From Streptomyces pluripotens (GTDB lineage: Bacteria > Actinomycetota > Actinomycetes > Streptomycetales > Streptomycetaceae): a stretch of 64,000 nt of DNA. The stretch lies in NCBI RefSeq assembly GCF_000802245.2, contig NZ_CP021080.1:4712001-4776000 (forward strand), read 5' to 3'. The position numbers were made by a program, and so were the translations under genes. Numbering within the stretch: position 1 is the first letter of the stretch; every line of letters begins with the position of its first letter. The notes beneath the pieces are model-generated. The model had not been told where the DNA came from. It saw only the letters and a program-made list of their open reading frames with translations, and made no database searches. This document shows positions 50,496 to 60,137 of this stretch, in pieces.

Positions 50496-51173
50496 TCAAC
50501 CAGTAGGGGTCATCGAGGCTTTGGTGATGATTCCGTTCACCACGGTGTAGTGGCCGCGGTACGACTTCTGCGAGCCGTCGCTCTGCCGCGCGAGCAGGGC
50601 CACCGAGACCGTCGTGCCCTGGACGGAGTTGACCGTGACCTGGTCCTGCTCGGTCTTGTCGAAGCCCGATACGAAGGCCGAGAAGGACGGGGCGAGGTTC
50701 TTGCCGCCCCGGTCCCAGGCGGTCCGGAAGTCGTGGGCGTTGATGGCCGCGTAGTAGCGGACGACCGTCGCGGCGGGACCCGTCGCCCCGGCCCCGGCCG
50801 TGTCCTCGGCGCTTGCCGTGCTCACCGGGCTCACCGGGTTCGCGGGATACCCGGTGTTCCCGAGCCCGCTCTCCGTGTCGAGCGGGCTCGGGTAGGTGTC
50901 CGTGGTGTCCGGGCCGTCGGCGGGTCCCCACGGCGCCGTGCTGTAGGTCGTGGCGGTGTCCGGCGCCGCCGAGCGTGTGACCCGCGGCTCGTAGGAGTGG
51001 CCACGGTAGCTGTCCACGGTCGCGCCGGTGGACCCGGTGCTGTCCGTGGCCAGTCGGGGCAGGGCGCCTATCAGCAGGATCAGCAGCAGGGGGACACCCG
51101 CGATGAGCAGCGCGTATATCCGGTCCTGGCCGGCCGTGGGTAACACGCTCGGCGGCTTGTAGGTGTGGTTCAT
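50496..51173 (-). CDS. Single-pass membrane protein with NTF2-like extracytoplasmic domain
   Basis: 225 residues. A short cytoplasmic tail, one membrane helix (about 19-41, IYALLIAGVPLLLILLIGALP), a Ser/Thr/Pro-rich spacer (about 45-130) and a C-terminal NTF2/SnoaL-like domain (about 135-222, TVVRYYAAINAHDFRTAWDRGGKNLAPSFSAFVSGFDKTEQDQVTVNSVQG). First gene of the operon, 21 bp before the two-helix protein. Leu11 is encoded by TTA (51141-51143). An external sensor domain for the system is one reading; this is inference. Confidence 0.8.
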   Translation of the reverse strand: MNHTYKPPSVLPTAGQDRIYALLIAGVPLLLILLIGALPRLATDSTGSTGATVDSYRGHSYEPRVTRSAAPDTATTYSTAPWGPADGPDTTDTYPSPLDTESGLGNTGYPANPVSPVSTASAEDTAGAGATGPAATVVRYYAAINAHDFRTAWDRGGKNLAPSFSAFVSGFDKTEQDQVTVNSVQGTTVSVALLARQSDGSQKSYRGHYTVVNGIITKASMTPTG

Positions 51174-51399
51174 CGGTCCTCGCAGTTCCCGGCAGAGCAC
51201 CGGGTTCTCGCTCGTCTCGTCGGTACGACCGGAGTCACTCTGCCCGACCTTCGCCAAGTCGGGGCTGGTTTCGCCGCTTCCGATGCGCTTCCGATCCTGG
51301 ACCGGTGGGCCCGGCCGTCCCGGACGGCCCCGGGCGCCCGTGCCCACCGCTCCGGCGACACGTCACGACCAGCCCGTACCCCGCAGCGGAGCCCGGGTA

Positions 51400-51437
51400 C
51401 GCAGGGAGCCCCCGGCCACGGCCGGGGGCTCCCTGCG
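51400..51437. terminator. Strong terminator downstream of the class I fumarase
   Basis: CGCAGGGAGCCCCCGGCC / GGCCGGGGGCTCCCTGCG, a perfect 18-bp stem with a 2-base apparent spacer (so the top pairs open), 15 bp after the fumarase stop on its strand. Confidence 0.85.
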
Positions 51438-51452
51438 GGTGTCGCGGACAGG

Positions 51453-53141
51453 TCAGCCGAGGCCAGGCCCCCGGACGGGGATGTTCGTGAACGTCGGCTG
51501 CGGAGCCGGGTTTTGGAAGAAGTCGTTGCCCTTGTCGTCCACCACGATGAACGCCGGGAAGTCCTCGACCTCGATCTTCCAGATGGCTTCCATGCCCAGT
51601 TCCTCGTACTCCAGGACCTCGACCTTCTTGATGCAGTCCTGGGCGAGACGGGCCGCCGGCCCACCGATCGAACCGAGGTAGAAGCCGCCGTGCGCGTGGC
51701 ACGCGTCGGTGACCTGCTTGCTGCGGTTGCCCTTGGCGAGCATCACCTTCGAGCCGCCCGCGGCCTGGAACTGCGCTACGTACGAGTCCATGCGGCCGGC
51801 CGTCGTCGGGCCGAAGGAACCGGAGGCGTATCCCTCGGGGGTCTTCGCCGGCCCGGCGTAGTACACCGGGTGGTCCTTCAGGTACTGAGGCATCTCCTCG
51901 CCCGCGTCCAACCGCTCCTTGATCTTGGCATGGGCGATGTCCCGGGCCACGACCAGTGGACCGGTCAGCGAGAGCCGGGTCTTGACCGGGTACTTGGTCA
52001 ACTCGGCGAGGACCGTCTCCATCGGTTGGTTCAGGTCGATCCGGACGACGTCGGAGGACTCGTCGAGGTGCTCGTCCGTGGTCTCCGGCAGGAAGCGCGC
52101 CGGGTCCTTCTCCAACTGCTCCAGGAAGACGCCCTCGGGAGTGATCTTCGCCAGTGCCTGGCGGTCGGCCGAGCAGGAGACGGCGATGGCGACCGGACAG
52201 GACGCACCGTGCCGGGGAAGACGGACCACGCGGACGTCGTGGCAGAAGTACTTGCCGCCGAACTGCGCGCCGATGCCGATCTTCTGGGTCAGCTCGAAGA
52301 CCTTCTCCTCCAACTCCTCGTCCCGGAAGCCGTGGCCGAGCGGCGAGCCCTCGGTGGGCAGGTTGTCCAAGTAGTGGGCGGAGGCGTACTTCGCGGTCTT
52401 CAGCGCGTACTCGGCACTGGTACCGCCGACGACGATCGCCAGGTGGTACGGCGGACAGGCGGCCGTACCGAGCGAGCGGATCTTCTCCTCCAGGAACTTC
52501 ATCATGGCGGACTCGTTCAGGACGGCCTTCGTCTCCTGGTAGAGGAAGGACTTGTTGGCGGAGCCGCCGCCCTTCGCCATGAACAGGAACTTGTAGGCGC
52601 CGCCGTCGGTCGCGTACAGCTCGATCTGGGCCGGCAGGTTGGAGCCGGTGTTCTTCTCCTCCCACATGGTGAGCGGAGCCATCTGCGAGTAGCGCAGGTT
52701 GAGCTTGGTGTAGGCGTCGTGGATGCCGTGTGAGAGGTGCTTGTCGTCCTCTCCTTCGGTCAGGACGTTCTGCCCGCGCTTGCCCATCACGATCGCCGTG
52801 CCGGTGTCCTGGCACATGGGGAGCACCCCGGCCGCCGCGATATTGGCGTTCTTCAGCAGGTCGAGCGCGACGAACTTGTCGTTGCTCGACGCCTCCGGGT
52901 CGTCGACGATGCGGCGCAACTGTGCCAGGTGGGCCGGGCGCAGGTAATGCTGGATGTCGTGGACGGCTTCCGCGGCCAGCTTGCGCAGCGCCTCCGGTTC
53001 CACCGTGAGGAACGTCCGCCCGTCCGGCCCTTCGACCGTGGAGACGCCCTCGGAGGTCACCAGCCGGTATGGGGTGGTGTCCTCACCCTGGGGGAGCAGG
53101 TCGGTGTACTCGAACGCTGGGCGGGTGGAACTACTCGGCAT
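51453..53141 (-). CDS. Class I (iron-sulphur) fumarate hydratase
   Basis: 562 residues, two-domain class I fumarase: N-terminal alpha domain with cluster cysteines in [22 protein letters not shown] and [15 protein letters not shown], and the C-terminal beta domain ([61 protein letters not shown]). It interconverts fumarate and malate with an oxygen-sensitive [4Fe-4S] cluster. With fumC, it gives the cell both types. The island sits between these two genes. Confidence 0.95.
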   Translation of the reverse strand: MPSSSTRPAFEYTDLLPQGEDTTPYRLVTSEGVSTVEGPDGRTFLTVEPEALRKLAAEAVHDIQHYLRPAHLAQLRRIVDDPEASSNDKFVALDLLKNANIAAAGVLPMCQDTGTAIVMGKRGQNVLTEGEDDKHLSHGIHDAYTKLNLRYSQMAPLTMWEEKNTGSNLPAQIELYATDGGAYKFLFMAKGGGSANKSFLYQETKAVLNESAMMKFLEEKIRSLGTAACPPYHLAIVVGGTSAEYALKTAKYASAHYLDNLPTEGSPLGHGFRDEELEEKVFELTQKIGIGAQFGGKYFCHDVRVVRLPRHGASCPVAIAVSCSADRQALAKITPEGVFLEQLEKDPARFLPETTDEHLDESSDVVRIDLNQPMETVLAELTKYPVKTRLSLTGPLVVARDIAHAKIKERLDAGEEMPQYLKDHPVYYAGPAKTPEGYASGSFGPTTAGRMDSYVAQFQAAGGSKVMLAKGNRSKQVTDACHAHGGFYLGSIGGPAARLAQDCIKKVEVLEYEELGMEAIWKIEVEDFPAFIVVDDKGNDFFQNPAPQPTFTNIPVRGPGLG

Positions 53142-53308
53142 CTCAGCCCATTCCTCACTCTGACGGACGGCCGCCCGTCGACGCCGACGGGCCTCACCAG
53201 CGTAGAACCTGCCGCCGACGCCGAACCTGTGAGGTGAGGCTCAGTTCGGACACGCGGGTTGTCCACAGCCCCTAGTCGCGATCTATCGCGTTTCGGTACG
53301 CTACTGTC

Positions 53309-54022
53309 GTGGACCTCCAGAAGCCCGCCCAGAAGCCCGCCCGAACCCAGGACGCCGGACCGCGCGTCTCCGAACTGCGCGCATCGGACGCCGACCGTGA
53401 CCGGGTCGCCGACATCCTCCGCGAGGCCCTCGCCGAGGGGCGGCTGACCGCGGACGAGCACGCCGAGCGCGTCGACGGAGTGCTGCACGCCAAGACGGTG
53501 GGTGAACTGGACGTCTTCGTCCGAGACCTGCCCGCCGCTCACCACGGCCCGTCCGCCCCTTCCTACACCCCGGTCCCACCCCGCCCCGCGTCCGGTACGG
53601 TCCCGGTCGAGGCCGACGCCAATGTGGTGGCCGTCTTCAGCAGCGCCGTGCGCCGGGGGCGCTGGCGTGCCGGACGCCGGCTGCACGCCTACGCGGTCTT
53701 CGGCAGCGTCGAGATCGACCTCAGCGAGGCGATCTTCGAGTACCAGCAGGTCGTGATCAAGGCAGTCTCGGTCTTCGGCGACGTCCAGATCCGGGTTCCG
53801 GAGAACATCTCGCTGCGTGGCACTGGCGGGGGAGTGCTGGGCAATTTCGAGGTGGACACGCTGGACTCGGTCGCACCCGACGCCCCGGTCGTGTACGTCG
53901 ACGGGTGGGCCGTCCTGGGCAACGTCGAGGCGCGCCCCAGGCGTGGCAAGCGCGTGGCGGACATCCTGGAGCGGGTCCAGGACAAGGTGGAACGGAAGCT
54001 GCGCAAACATCTTGACCGTTGA
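53309..54022 (+). CDS. DUF1707 protein with LiaF-like C-terminal domain
   Basis: 237 residues: DUF1707 (about 18-70, RVSELRASDADRDRVADILREALAEGRLTADEHAERVDGVLHAKTVGELDVFVRDLP), a Pro-rich linker and a beta-helix-like LiaF C-terminal domain (about 105-210, AVFSSAVRRGRW...HAYAVFGSVEIDLSEAIF...GDVQIRVPENI). A TACGCT hexamer ends 6 bp before the GTG and there is no ribosome site, so the mRNA is probably leaderless. Soluble, since there is no membrane helix. Role unknown; LiaF homologues damp envelope-stress responses. Confidence 0.88.
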   Translation: MDLQKPAQKPARTQDAGPRVSELRASDADRDRVADILREALAEGRLTADEHAERVDGVLHAKTVGELDVFVRDLPAAHHGPSAPSYTPVPPRPASGTVPVEADANVVAVFSSAVRRGRWRAGRRLHAYAVFGSVEIDLSEAIFEYQQVVIKAVSVFGDVQIRVPENISLRGTGGGVLGNFEVDTLDSVAPDAPVVYVDGWAVLGNVEARPRRGKRVADILERVQDKVERKLRKHLDR

Positions 54023-54199
54023 CGGTCGCGAATACGCGGGCGGCCGGAAGGGCTCGGTCTGCTCGGCCGGAATTGGCCCCAGGGGTGTGAACGAGCCGCC
54101 GTGCGCCCGTGGTTGGAGACGCTGTGCATAGGAGCGCGCACAGCGGGTAGGGGTTGCTGCATCGTCTCTCGCTCGCGAAGCCGTCGTCAGGAGTAGACC

Positions 54200-54574
54200 G
54201 TGCTGCAACCGCCGCATTCGTCCCTGCAGGTCGCTGCCGTTCCGGCCCAGCAGGTGCCGACGCGCGACAGGGACCAAGACGCTCCCTGGCACACCGAGGC
54301 AGTGTGCCGGCGCGACGAGGCTGGCCTGTTCTTCGCCCCCTCGAAGGAGCCGACCGCCGCCCGGCTGTCCCGCGAGGAGGCGGCCAAGCGTGTCTGCGCC
54401 CGTTGCCCGGTGATGGTGGAGTGCCGTGAGCACGCTCTCCTCCAGCCCGAGCCGTACGGAGTGTGGGGCGGCCTCACGGCGGCGGAACGCCGAGTGGTTC
54501 TCGCAAGGCGTCGCCGCCGGGAGATGGAGCTGAAGAAGGCCGCGCGGGCGACGGCGGATCGCATTGCGGGCTGA
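54200..54574 (+). CDS. WhiB-family iron-sulphur regulator
   Basis: 124 residues. The four cluster cysteines are Cys36, Cys66, Cys69 and Cys75 (AVCRRDE, RVCARCPVMVEC) and the family beta-turn is YGVWGG. A basic C-terminal tail (RRVVLARRRRREMELKK) serves DNA or sigma-factor contact. WhiB-like proteins bind a [4Fe-4S] cluster and act with the principal sigma factor. The position beside glpX and the class I fumarase fits wblI of S. coelicolor, from memory of synteny only. GTG start with CAGGAG upstream. Confidence 0.93.
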   Translation: MLQPPHSSLQVAAVPAQQVPTRDRDQDAPWHTEAVCRRDEAGLFFAPSKEPTAARLSREEAAKRVCARCPVMVECREHALLQPEPYGVWGGLTAAERRVVLARRRRREMELKKAARATADRIAG

Positions 54575-54718
54575 GCGAGTCGGGCGGAGCACACTGCGGT
54601 CTTCGGTTCCACAGCGTCCTCAAAGGGCGCGGGAACCGCGTGACCAGCCGCGGTGGTGCCGCAGCGACCGACGGCACAGGGTGCGGCACGTGACAGCGGA
54701 GCGCTTGGGTGTTGACCC

Positions 54719-54750
54719 GGCAGCACCCCCTCCGCACAGGGGGCGCTGCC
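54719..54750. terminator. Hairpin between the whiB-like gene and glpX
   Basis: GGCAGC-A-CCCCCT / AGGGGG-C-GCTGCC, a near-perfect 13-bp stem between convergent genes. Confidence 0.75.
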
Positions 54751-54772
54751 TCGTCGTTGTCGTGCCGGTGCG

Positions 54773-55807
54773 CTACTTGGCCCGGTCGAAATCGATCGCG
54801 CTGTAGGCCCGCAGCTTGCTGAGCCGGTGTTCGGAGTCGATCCGCCGCACCGTTCCCGACTTCGACCGCATCACGATCGACTCGGTCAGCGCGGTCTCCG
54901 ACCGGTAGCGCACGCCCCGCAGCAGTTCGCCATCGGTGATGCCGGTCGCCACGAAGAACACGTTCTCACCGGAGACCAGATCGTCCGTCGTGAGTACCCG
55001 GTCCAGATCGTGCCCGGCGTCGATGGCCCGCGCACGCTCCTCGTCGTCCTTGGGCCACAGCTTGCCTTGGATCGTGCCACCGAGGCACTTGACGGCGCAG
55101 GCCGAGATGATGCCCTCGGGGGTACCGCCGATACCGAGCAGCAGGTCCACGCCGGTGTCCTCGCGTAGCGCGTAGATCGAGCCGGCGACGTCTCCGTCGG
55201 AGATCAGCTTGATGCGTGCGCCGGCCTCCCGGACTTCCTGGATCAGGCCCTCGTGTCGCGGCCGGTCCAGGATGACGACGGTGACGTCCTCCGGCGTGGA
55301 CCGCTTCGCCTTGGCGATCCGCCGGATGTTCACCGCCACCGGCGCGTCGATGTCGACGAAGTCCGCCGCCTCCGGGCCGGTGACCAGCTTGTCCATGTAG
55401 AACACGGCGGACGGGTCGAACATGGCGCCGCGCTCGGCGGCGGCGAGGACGGCGATCGCGTTCGGCATGCCCTTGGCCGTCAGCGTGGTGCCGTCGATCG
55501 GGTCGACGGCGATGTCGACCTCGGCACCGGTGCCGTCGCCCACGCGCTCCCCGTTGAAGAGCATCGGGGCTTCATCCTTCTCGCCCTCGCCGATGACGAC
55601 GACACCGTTCATCGACACGGTGGAGACGAGGGTGCGCATGGCGCGCACCGCGGCACCGTCGGCGCCGTTCTTGTCGCCGCGCCCGACCCAGCGGCCCGCG
55701 GCCATGGCGGCGGCTTCGGTCACCCGGACAAGTTCCAGGGCAAGGTTGCGGTCGGGTGCCTCGGAGGGGACGTCCAGCTCGGACGGGAGATGATGATGCT
55801 CGGTCAT
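54773..55807 (-). CDS. glpX: Class II fructose-1,6-bisphosphatase GlpX
   Basis: 344 residues with the GlpX motifs [18 protein letters not shown] (metal site), [28 protein letters not shown] and [20 protein letters not shown]. It dephosphorylates fructose-1,6-bisphosphate in gluconeogenesis and is the usual FBPase in actinobacteria. Ordinary length and codon use. The promoter region is shared with the divergent DUF4245 gene. Confidence 0.96.
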   Translation of the reverse strand: MTEHHHLPSELDVPSEAPDRNLALELVRVTEAAAMAAGRWVGRGDKNGADGAAVRAMRTLVSTVSMNGVVVIGEGEKDEAPMLFNGERVGDGTGAEVDIAVDPIDGTTLTAKGMPNAIAVLAAAERGAMFDPSAVFYMDKLVTGPEAADFVDIDAPVAVNIRRIAKAKRSTPEDVTVVILDRPRHEGLIQEVREAGARIKLISDGDVAGSIYALREDTGVDLLLGIGGTPEGIISACAVKCLGGTIQGKLWPKDDEERARAIDAGHDLDRVLTTDDLVSGENVFFVATGITDGELLRGVRYRSETALTESIVMRSKSGTVRRIDSEHRLSKLRAYSAIDFDRAK

Positions 55808-55934
55808 CGGAGCGCACCTTTCTGATACGACGACGGCCGGATGAGGGTAATGACCCTGACTCTATCGTTGGGCAGACAAAGTGAGCAGTGGACCCCACGG
55901 ATGAGCGCAAGGGGCACCTGCGACGATAGAGGGC

Positions 55935-56462
55935 GTGGCAGGTTTGAAAGGCAAGCAGAAGACGGCCCGGGACATGATCCTCTCCCTGGCCCTGATCAGC
56001 ATCGCGGCGGGGGTCGTCTACCTGTTCGCCATCCCGCACGACGATCACGCGCCTGACCTCAAGCGGGTCGACTACCAGGTCGAGCTGCTCACGGCCCGCC
56101 GGGCGGCGGGCTACCCGGTGGCCGCACCCGAAGGACTGCCGAGCACCTGGAAGGCGACCTCCGTACGCTTCCAGGGCGAGAACTCCGACCGCTGGCACCT
56201 GGGCTTCCAGACCCCGGACGGCCAGTACGTGCAGATCGAGCAGTCCACGCAGAGGCGCGCCGACTTCATCGACCAGGCCAGCCAGGGCGCCTCGGCCACG
56301 AAGCAGACCGAGAAGATCGGCGACCGTGCCTGGACCCGTTACACCGGTGGTCGCTACGACGCCCTCGTCCTGCAGGACACGCCCGGTTCCACGACGGTCG
56401 TGGCCGGTACGGCGCCCTTCGCGGAGCTGGCGAAGATGGCGGAGGCGCTGAAGATGCGGTGA
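55935..56462 (+). CDS. DUF4245 membrane-anchored protein
   Basis: 175 residues: one N-terminal helix (about 14-32, MILSLALISIAAGVVYLFAI) and an extracytoplasmic DUF4245 domain (about 45-170, PVAAPEGLPSTWKATSVRFQGENSDRWHLGFQTPDGQYVQIEQS...WTRYTGGRYDALVL). GTG start; a GATAGA hexamer lies only 4 nt upstream, so a leaderless or very short leader is possible. Function unknown; conserved next to glpX in Streptomyces. Confidence 0.87.
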   Translation: MAGLKGKQKTARDMILSLALISIAAGVVYLFAIPHDDHAPDLKRVDYQVELLTARRAAGYPVAAPEGLPSTWKATSVRFQGENSDRWHLGFQTPDGQYVQIEQSTQRRADFIDQASQGASATKQTEKIGDRAWTRYTGGRYDALVLQDTPGSTTVVAGTAPFAELAKMAEALKMR

Positions 56463-56490
56463 GCCCGCCCGTGCACACCACACCACGCCA

Positions 56491-56527
56491 TGGCAGAGGC
56501 CCCCGGTGACACCGGGGGCCTCTGCCA
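56491..56527. terminator. Strong bidirectional terminator
   Basis: TGGCAGAGGCCCCCGGTG / CACCGGGGGCCTCTGCCA, a perfect 18-bp inverted repeat between the convergent DUF4245 and nitroreductase genes. Confidence 0.85.
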
Positions 56528-56540
56528 TGTGCGGAACGGG

Positions 56541-57131
56541 TCAGACGGTCGTGACGACGTCGTCGTACGACAGCCTGGGCGAGCGGGGGTGCCAGGCGCC
56601 GGGGCCCGGCCTGCCGATGTTGACGACCATCAGCGGGGTGTGGTCGTCGTCCAGGAACTCCTTGCGGACGCCCTCGGCGTTGAAGCCGGTCATCGGGCCT
56701 GCGGCCAGGCCCGCGGCGCGGACGCCCACGATGAAGTACGCGGCCTGCAGGGCCGCGTTCATCGACGCGGAGCCCTCGCGGGCCGGGCGCTCGGCGAAGA
56801 AGACGTCCTTGGCCTGTGGAAAGGCCGGGAAGAGGGTCGGCAGCTCCTTGTGGAACTCGTTGTCCGCGGAGAGGATCGCGACCAGCGGGGCGATGGCGGT
56901 CTTGGCCCGGTTGCCCTCGGCCATGTGCTCGACCAGGCGCTCACGGGCCTCGGGGGAGCGGACCAGGGTGATGCGCAGCGGGGTCTGGTTGAAGGCGGTG
57001 GGACCGTACTTGACCAGGTCGTAGATCGCCTGGACCTGCTCGTCGGTCACCTGCTCGTCGGTGAAGGCGTTCGCGGTGCGGGCCTCACGGAACAGCAGGT
57101 CCTGGGCGGCGGGGTCAAGAGCGAGAGACAT
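56541..57131 (-). CDS. Nitroreductase family protein (malonic semialdehyde reductase RutE/HadB-like)
   Basis: 196 residues, the RutE-like size. The FMN-binding pattern is visible: REARTANAFTDEQVTDEQVQAIYDLVKYGPTAFNQTPLRI at the N-terminus and GLAAGPMTGFNAEGVRKEF later. ATG chosen at 57131 with GAGGAAG upstream. Usual roles are NAD(P)H-dependent reduction of quinones, nitro groups or 3-oxopropanoate. No rut genes are adjacent, so pyrimidine breakdown is only one possibility. Confidence 0.9.
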   Translation of the reverse strand: MSLALDPAAQDLLFREARTANAFTDEQVTDEQVQAIYDLVKYGPTAFNQTPLRITLVRSPEARERLVEHMAEGNRAKTAIAPLVAILSADNEFHKELPTLFPAFPQAKDVFFAERPAREGSASMNAALQAAYFIVGVRAAGLAAGPMTGFNAEGVRKEFLDDDHTPLMVVNIGRPGPGAWHPRSPRLSYDDVVTTV

Positions 57132-57263
57132 GGGTGACTTCCTCGGGTGCACGTCCGGTCCGGGGTACCGGACCGGCTTACGGCACCGACCCTACGCGCA
57201 TTTAGATTTAATGTTCAACGAAAAGTGGGGTGTGGTGATCCGATTCACTGCCTCCGTCCGGAC

Positions 57264-57494
57264 CTACTCGGTGCCGCCGTCCTCGCTCCCGGCCTCCTCG
57301 GCCAGCGCCGCGTCCAGCCGGGCCCGCGCCCCTTCCAGCCAGCGCCGGCACACCGTGGCCAACTCCTCGCCGCGCTCCCACAGCGCCAGGGACTCCTCCA
57401 GCGCCGTGCCGCCCGCCTCCAGCCGCCGTACGACCTCGATCAGTTCGTCCCGCGCCTGCTCGTACGAGAGCGTCTCGTCCGTCTTGCCCGTCAT
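57264..57494 (-). CDS. xseB: Exodeoxyribonuclease VII small subunit
   Basis: 76 residues, all helical: [56 protein letters not shown], the XseB signature. It binds the XseA C-terminal helices to form the long exonuclease VII complex, which degrades single-stranded DNA. ATG overlaps the xseA stop (4 bp). Confidence 0.96.
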   Translation of the reverse strand: MTGKTDETLSYEQARDELIEVVRRLEAGGTALEESLALWERGEELATVCRRWLEGARARLDAALAEEAGSEDGGTE

Positions 57495-58699
57495 TCGTCC
57501 ACCTTCACTGTGAATTCACCATCGGCGACACGGGCCCGCAGCGCCTCGCCCTCCGACACCTCGTCCGGACCGCGCACCACGTGCCCGTCCGACTTCTGCA
57601 GCACCGCATAGCCCCGCTTCAGCGTGGCCGCGGGGGAAAGGGCCACCACGCGCGCGTGCGTGTGCGCCAGCTCCGAGTCCGCACGGTCCAACAGATGCCC
57701 CAGGGTGCGCCGGCTGCGGCCGAGGAGGGAGGCCACGTGGTCGGCCCGCTCGTCGATCATCCGGTGCGGGTCCTCCATCGAGGGCCGGGCCAGCGCGTGC
57801 GCCAGCCCGCGCTCCTCCCGCTCCAGGAACGCGTGCACGCAGCGCCGCGCCCGGTCCCGCAGCATCCGCACCCGCTCGAACTCCTCGCCCACGTCCGGGA
57901 CGACCTTCTTGGCCGCGTCCGTCGGGGTGGAGGCGCGCAGGTCGGCCACGTGGTCCAGCAGTGGGTTGTCGGGTTCGTGCCCGATCGCCGACACCACCGG
58001 CGTACGGCACCGTGCCACTGCTCGCACCAACTGCTCGTCAGAGAACGGCAGCAGATCCTCCACGCTGCCGCCACCCCGGGCGACGATGATGACGTCCACG
58101 TCCGCGATCTCGTCCAACTCCTTCACCGCCCGGACGACCTGTGGGACGGCGTGCACGCCCTGGACGGCGACGTTGCGCACCTCGAAGCGGACGGCGGGCC
58201 AACGGTGCCGGGCGTTCTCCAGCACGTCCCGCTCCGCGGCCGAGGCGCGCCCGCAGACCAGGCCGATCAGCTGCGGCAGGAACGGCAGCGGCTTCTTTCG
58301 TTCCGCCGCGAACAGGCCCTCGGTCGCCAGTGCCTTCTTCAGCTGCTCAAGCCGGGCCAGCAGCTCACCGACGCCCACGGGCCTGATCTCGGCAGCCCGC
58401 AGCGACAGCTGCCCGCGCGGCGCGTACCACTCGGGTTTCGCCAGTACGACGACGCGGGCGCCCTCGCTGACCACATTCGCCACGGCATCGAACACCTGCC
58501 GGTAACAAGTCACGCCGACGGAGATGTCGTACGACGGGTCCCGCAGGGTCAGAAACACCACCCCGGCACCCGGCCGCCGCGACAATTGCGTGATCTGTCC
58601 CTCGACCCAGACCGTCCCGAGCCGGTCGATCCAGCCCCCGATCATCCGTGAGACCTCGCCGACGGGGAGCGGGGCTTCGGGGGACGTGTTCACAGCCAT
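57491..58699 (-). CDS. xseA: Exodeoxyribonuclease VII large subunit
   Basis: 402 residues: N-terminal OB-fold (about 12-105, [23 protein letters not shown]) and the catalytic domain with [56 protein letters not shown] and [28 protein letters not shown]. It is slightly shorter than the E. coli enzyme, as is common in actinobacteria. Two-gene operon with xseB. Confidence 0.96.
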   Translation of the reverse strand: MAVNTSPEAPLPVGEVSRMIGGWIDRLGTVWVEGQITQLSRRPGAGVVFLTLRDPSYDISVGVTCYRQVFDAVANVVSEGARVVVLAKPEWYAPRGQLSLRAAEIRPVGVGELLARLEQLKKALATEGLFAAERKKPLPFLPQLIGLVCGRASAAERDVLENARHRWPAVRFEVRNVAVQGVHAVPQVVRAVKELDEIADVDVIIVARGGGSVEDLLPFSDEQLVRAVARCRTPVVSAIGHEPDNPLLDHVADLRASTPTDAAKKVVPDVGEEFERVRMLRDRARRCVHAFLEREERGLAHALARPSMEDPHRMIDERADHVASLLGRSRRTLGHLLDRADSELAHTHARVVALSPAATLKRGYAVLQKSDGHVVRGPDEVSEGEALRARVADGEFTVKVDE

Positions 58700-59056
58700 G
58701 CGGCGAGGGTAGCGGCCGGCACCGACATCAACGCCGCCAGTTCCCGGCCCCCTTCGCGACGCCCGCCGCGCAGGGCCTTGGCGGCGGTGGCCCTGCTGCC
58801 CCTCGTGCCGTCACCCGGCGGCGGTGACAGCAGCCCTCGGACCGCCCCGCCCCCTGCCGGCAACCCCCATCGCCGGCACCGCGAACCACCAGCAGGACGG
58901 CGGTGAGGTCACGGAATCGGGACAGCACCGCATCCGGTGGTCACCGCCGGTTACGGAAACCGCCGTTCCGGTGTCGGGCGCGTTCACCGCTCTTCCCCGC
59001 AGGGACCCCGCGCGCGCGATCCCTGCGCCGCCGGACCCGGCCTTACGATGGGGGGC
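58700..59056. other. Intergenic region between xseA and ispH
   Basis: About 360 bp of very GC-rich DNA with no supported gene; the short frames on both strands lack ribosome sites. TACGAT at 59044-59049 is a good -10 for ispH. Confidence 0.45.
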
Positions 59057-60073
59057 ATGACCGCTTCGCCTGGCCGCCGTGTCCTGCTCGCCGCCCCCCG
59101 GGGCTACTGCGCCGGTGTGGACCGCGCCGTGATCGCCGTTGAGAGGGCGCTCGAACAGTACGGGGCCCCGATCTACGTCCGGCACGAGATCGTCCACAAC
59201 AAGTACGTCGTGCAGACCCTGGAGAAGAAGGGCGCGATCTTCGTCGAGCGGACCGAGGAGGTGCCGCCCGGCAACATCGTCATGTTCTCGGCGCACGGCG
59301 TCGCACCGGTGGTCCACGAGGAGGCAGCGCGGGGCCGGCTCACCACCATCGACGCCACCTGCCCCCTGGTCACCAAGGTTCACAAGGAGGCCGTCCGCTA
59401 CGCCAACGAGGACTACGACATCCTCCTGATCGGGCACGAGGGCCACGAAGAGGTCATCGGCACCTCCGGCGAAGCCCCCGACCACATCCAGCTGGTCGAC
59501 GGCCCCGAGGACGTCGCCAAGGTCGAGGTCCGCGACCGGGCGAAGGTGGTCTGGCTCTCCCAGACCACCCTCTCCGTCGACGAGACCATGGAGACCGTCG
59601 ACGCCCTGAAGTCCAAGTTCCCGCACCTGCTCTCCCCGCCCAGCGACGACATCTGCTACGCCACGCAGAACCGTCAGCTCGCCGTGAAGCAGATGGCCGC
59701 CGAGGCCGAGCTGGTCGTGGTCGTCGGCTCGCGCAACTCCTCCAACTCCAAGCGGCTGGTCGAGGTCGCCAAGCTCGCCGGTGCACGCGATGCCCACCTC
59801 GTCGACTTCGCCGCTGAGATCGACGAGGCCTGGCTGGAGGGCGTCACCACGGTCGGTGTCACCTCCGGCGCCTCCGTGCCGGAGGTCCTGGTCGAGCAGG
59901 TCCTGGAGTGGCTCGCCGAGCGCGGTTACGGGAGCGTGGAGATCGTCAAGGCGGCCGAGGAGTCCATCACCTTCTCGCTGCCCAAGGAACTCCGTCGGGA
60001 CCTGCGCGAGGAGGCCGCGGCCCTCGTCGCCGAACGAGGCGGGTCCGGCGCCCCGGACGCAACCGGGCGGTGA
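59057..60073 (+). CDS. ispH: 4-hydroxy-3-methylbut-2-enyl diphosphate reductase
   Basis: 338 residues. The three cluster cysteines lie in [11 protein letters not shown] (Cys18), [11 protein letters not shown] and [11 protein letters not shown]; the active-site Glu and SxN ([11 protein letters not shown]) are intact. It makes IPP and DMAPP in the last step of the MEP pathway, feeding the prenyltransferases. TACGAT ends 7 bp before the ATG, so the mRNA is probably leaderless; an ATG three codons upstream overlaps that hexamer. Confidence 0.96.
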   Translation: MTASPGRRVLLAAPRGYCAGVDRAVIAVERALEQYGAPIYVRHEIVHNKYVVQTLEKKGAIFVERTEEVPPGNIVMFSAHGVAPVVHEEAARGRLTTIDATCPLVTKVHKEAVRYANEDYDILLIGHEGHEEVIGTSGEAPDHIQLVDGPEDVAKVEVRDRAKVVWLSQTTLSVDETMETVDALKSKFPHLLSPPSDDICYATQNRQLAVKQMAAEAELVVVVGSRNSSNSKRLVEVAKLAGARDAHLVDFAAEIDEAWLEGVTTVGVTSGASVPEVLVEQVLEWLAERGYGSVEIVKAAEESITFSLPKELRRDLREEAAALVAERGGSGAPDATGR

Positions 60074-60137
60074 ACGGCGGGAGCGCGCGACGCTGCATTC
60101 CGCAGTGACTGTCCGTGATCCGTCGTAACGTGGAGCC

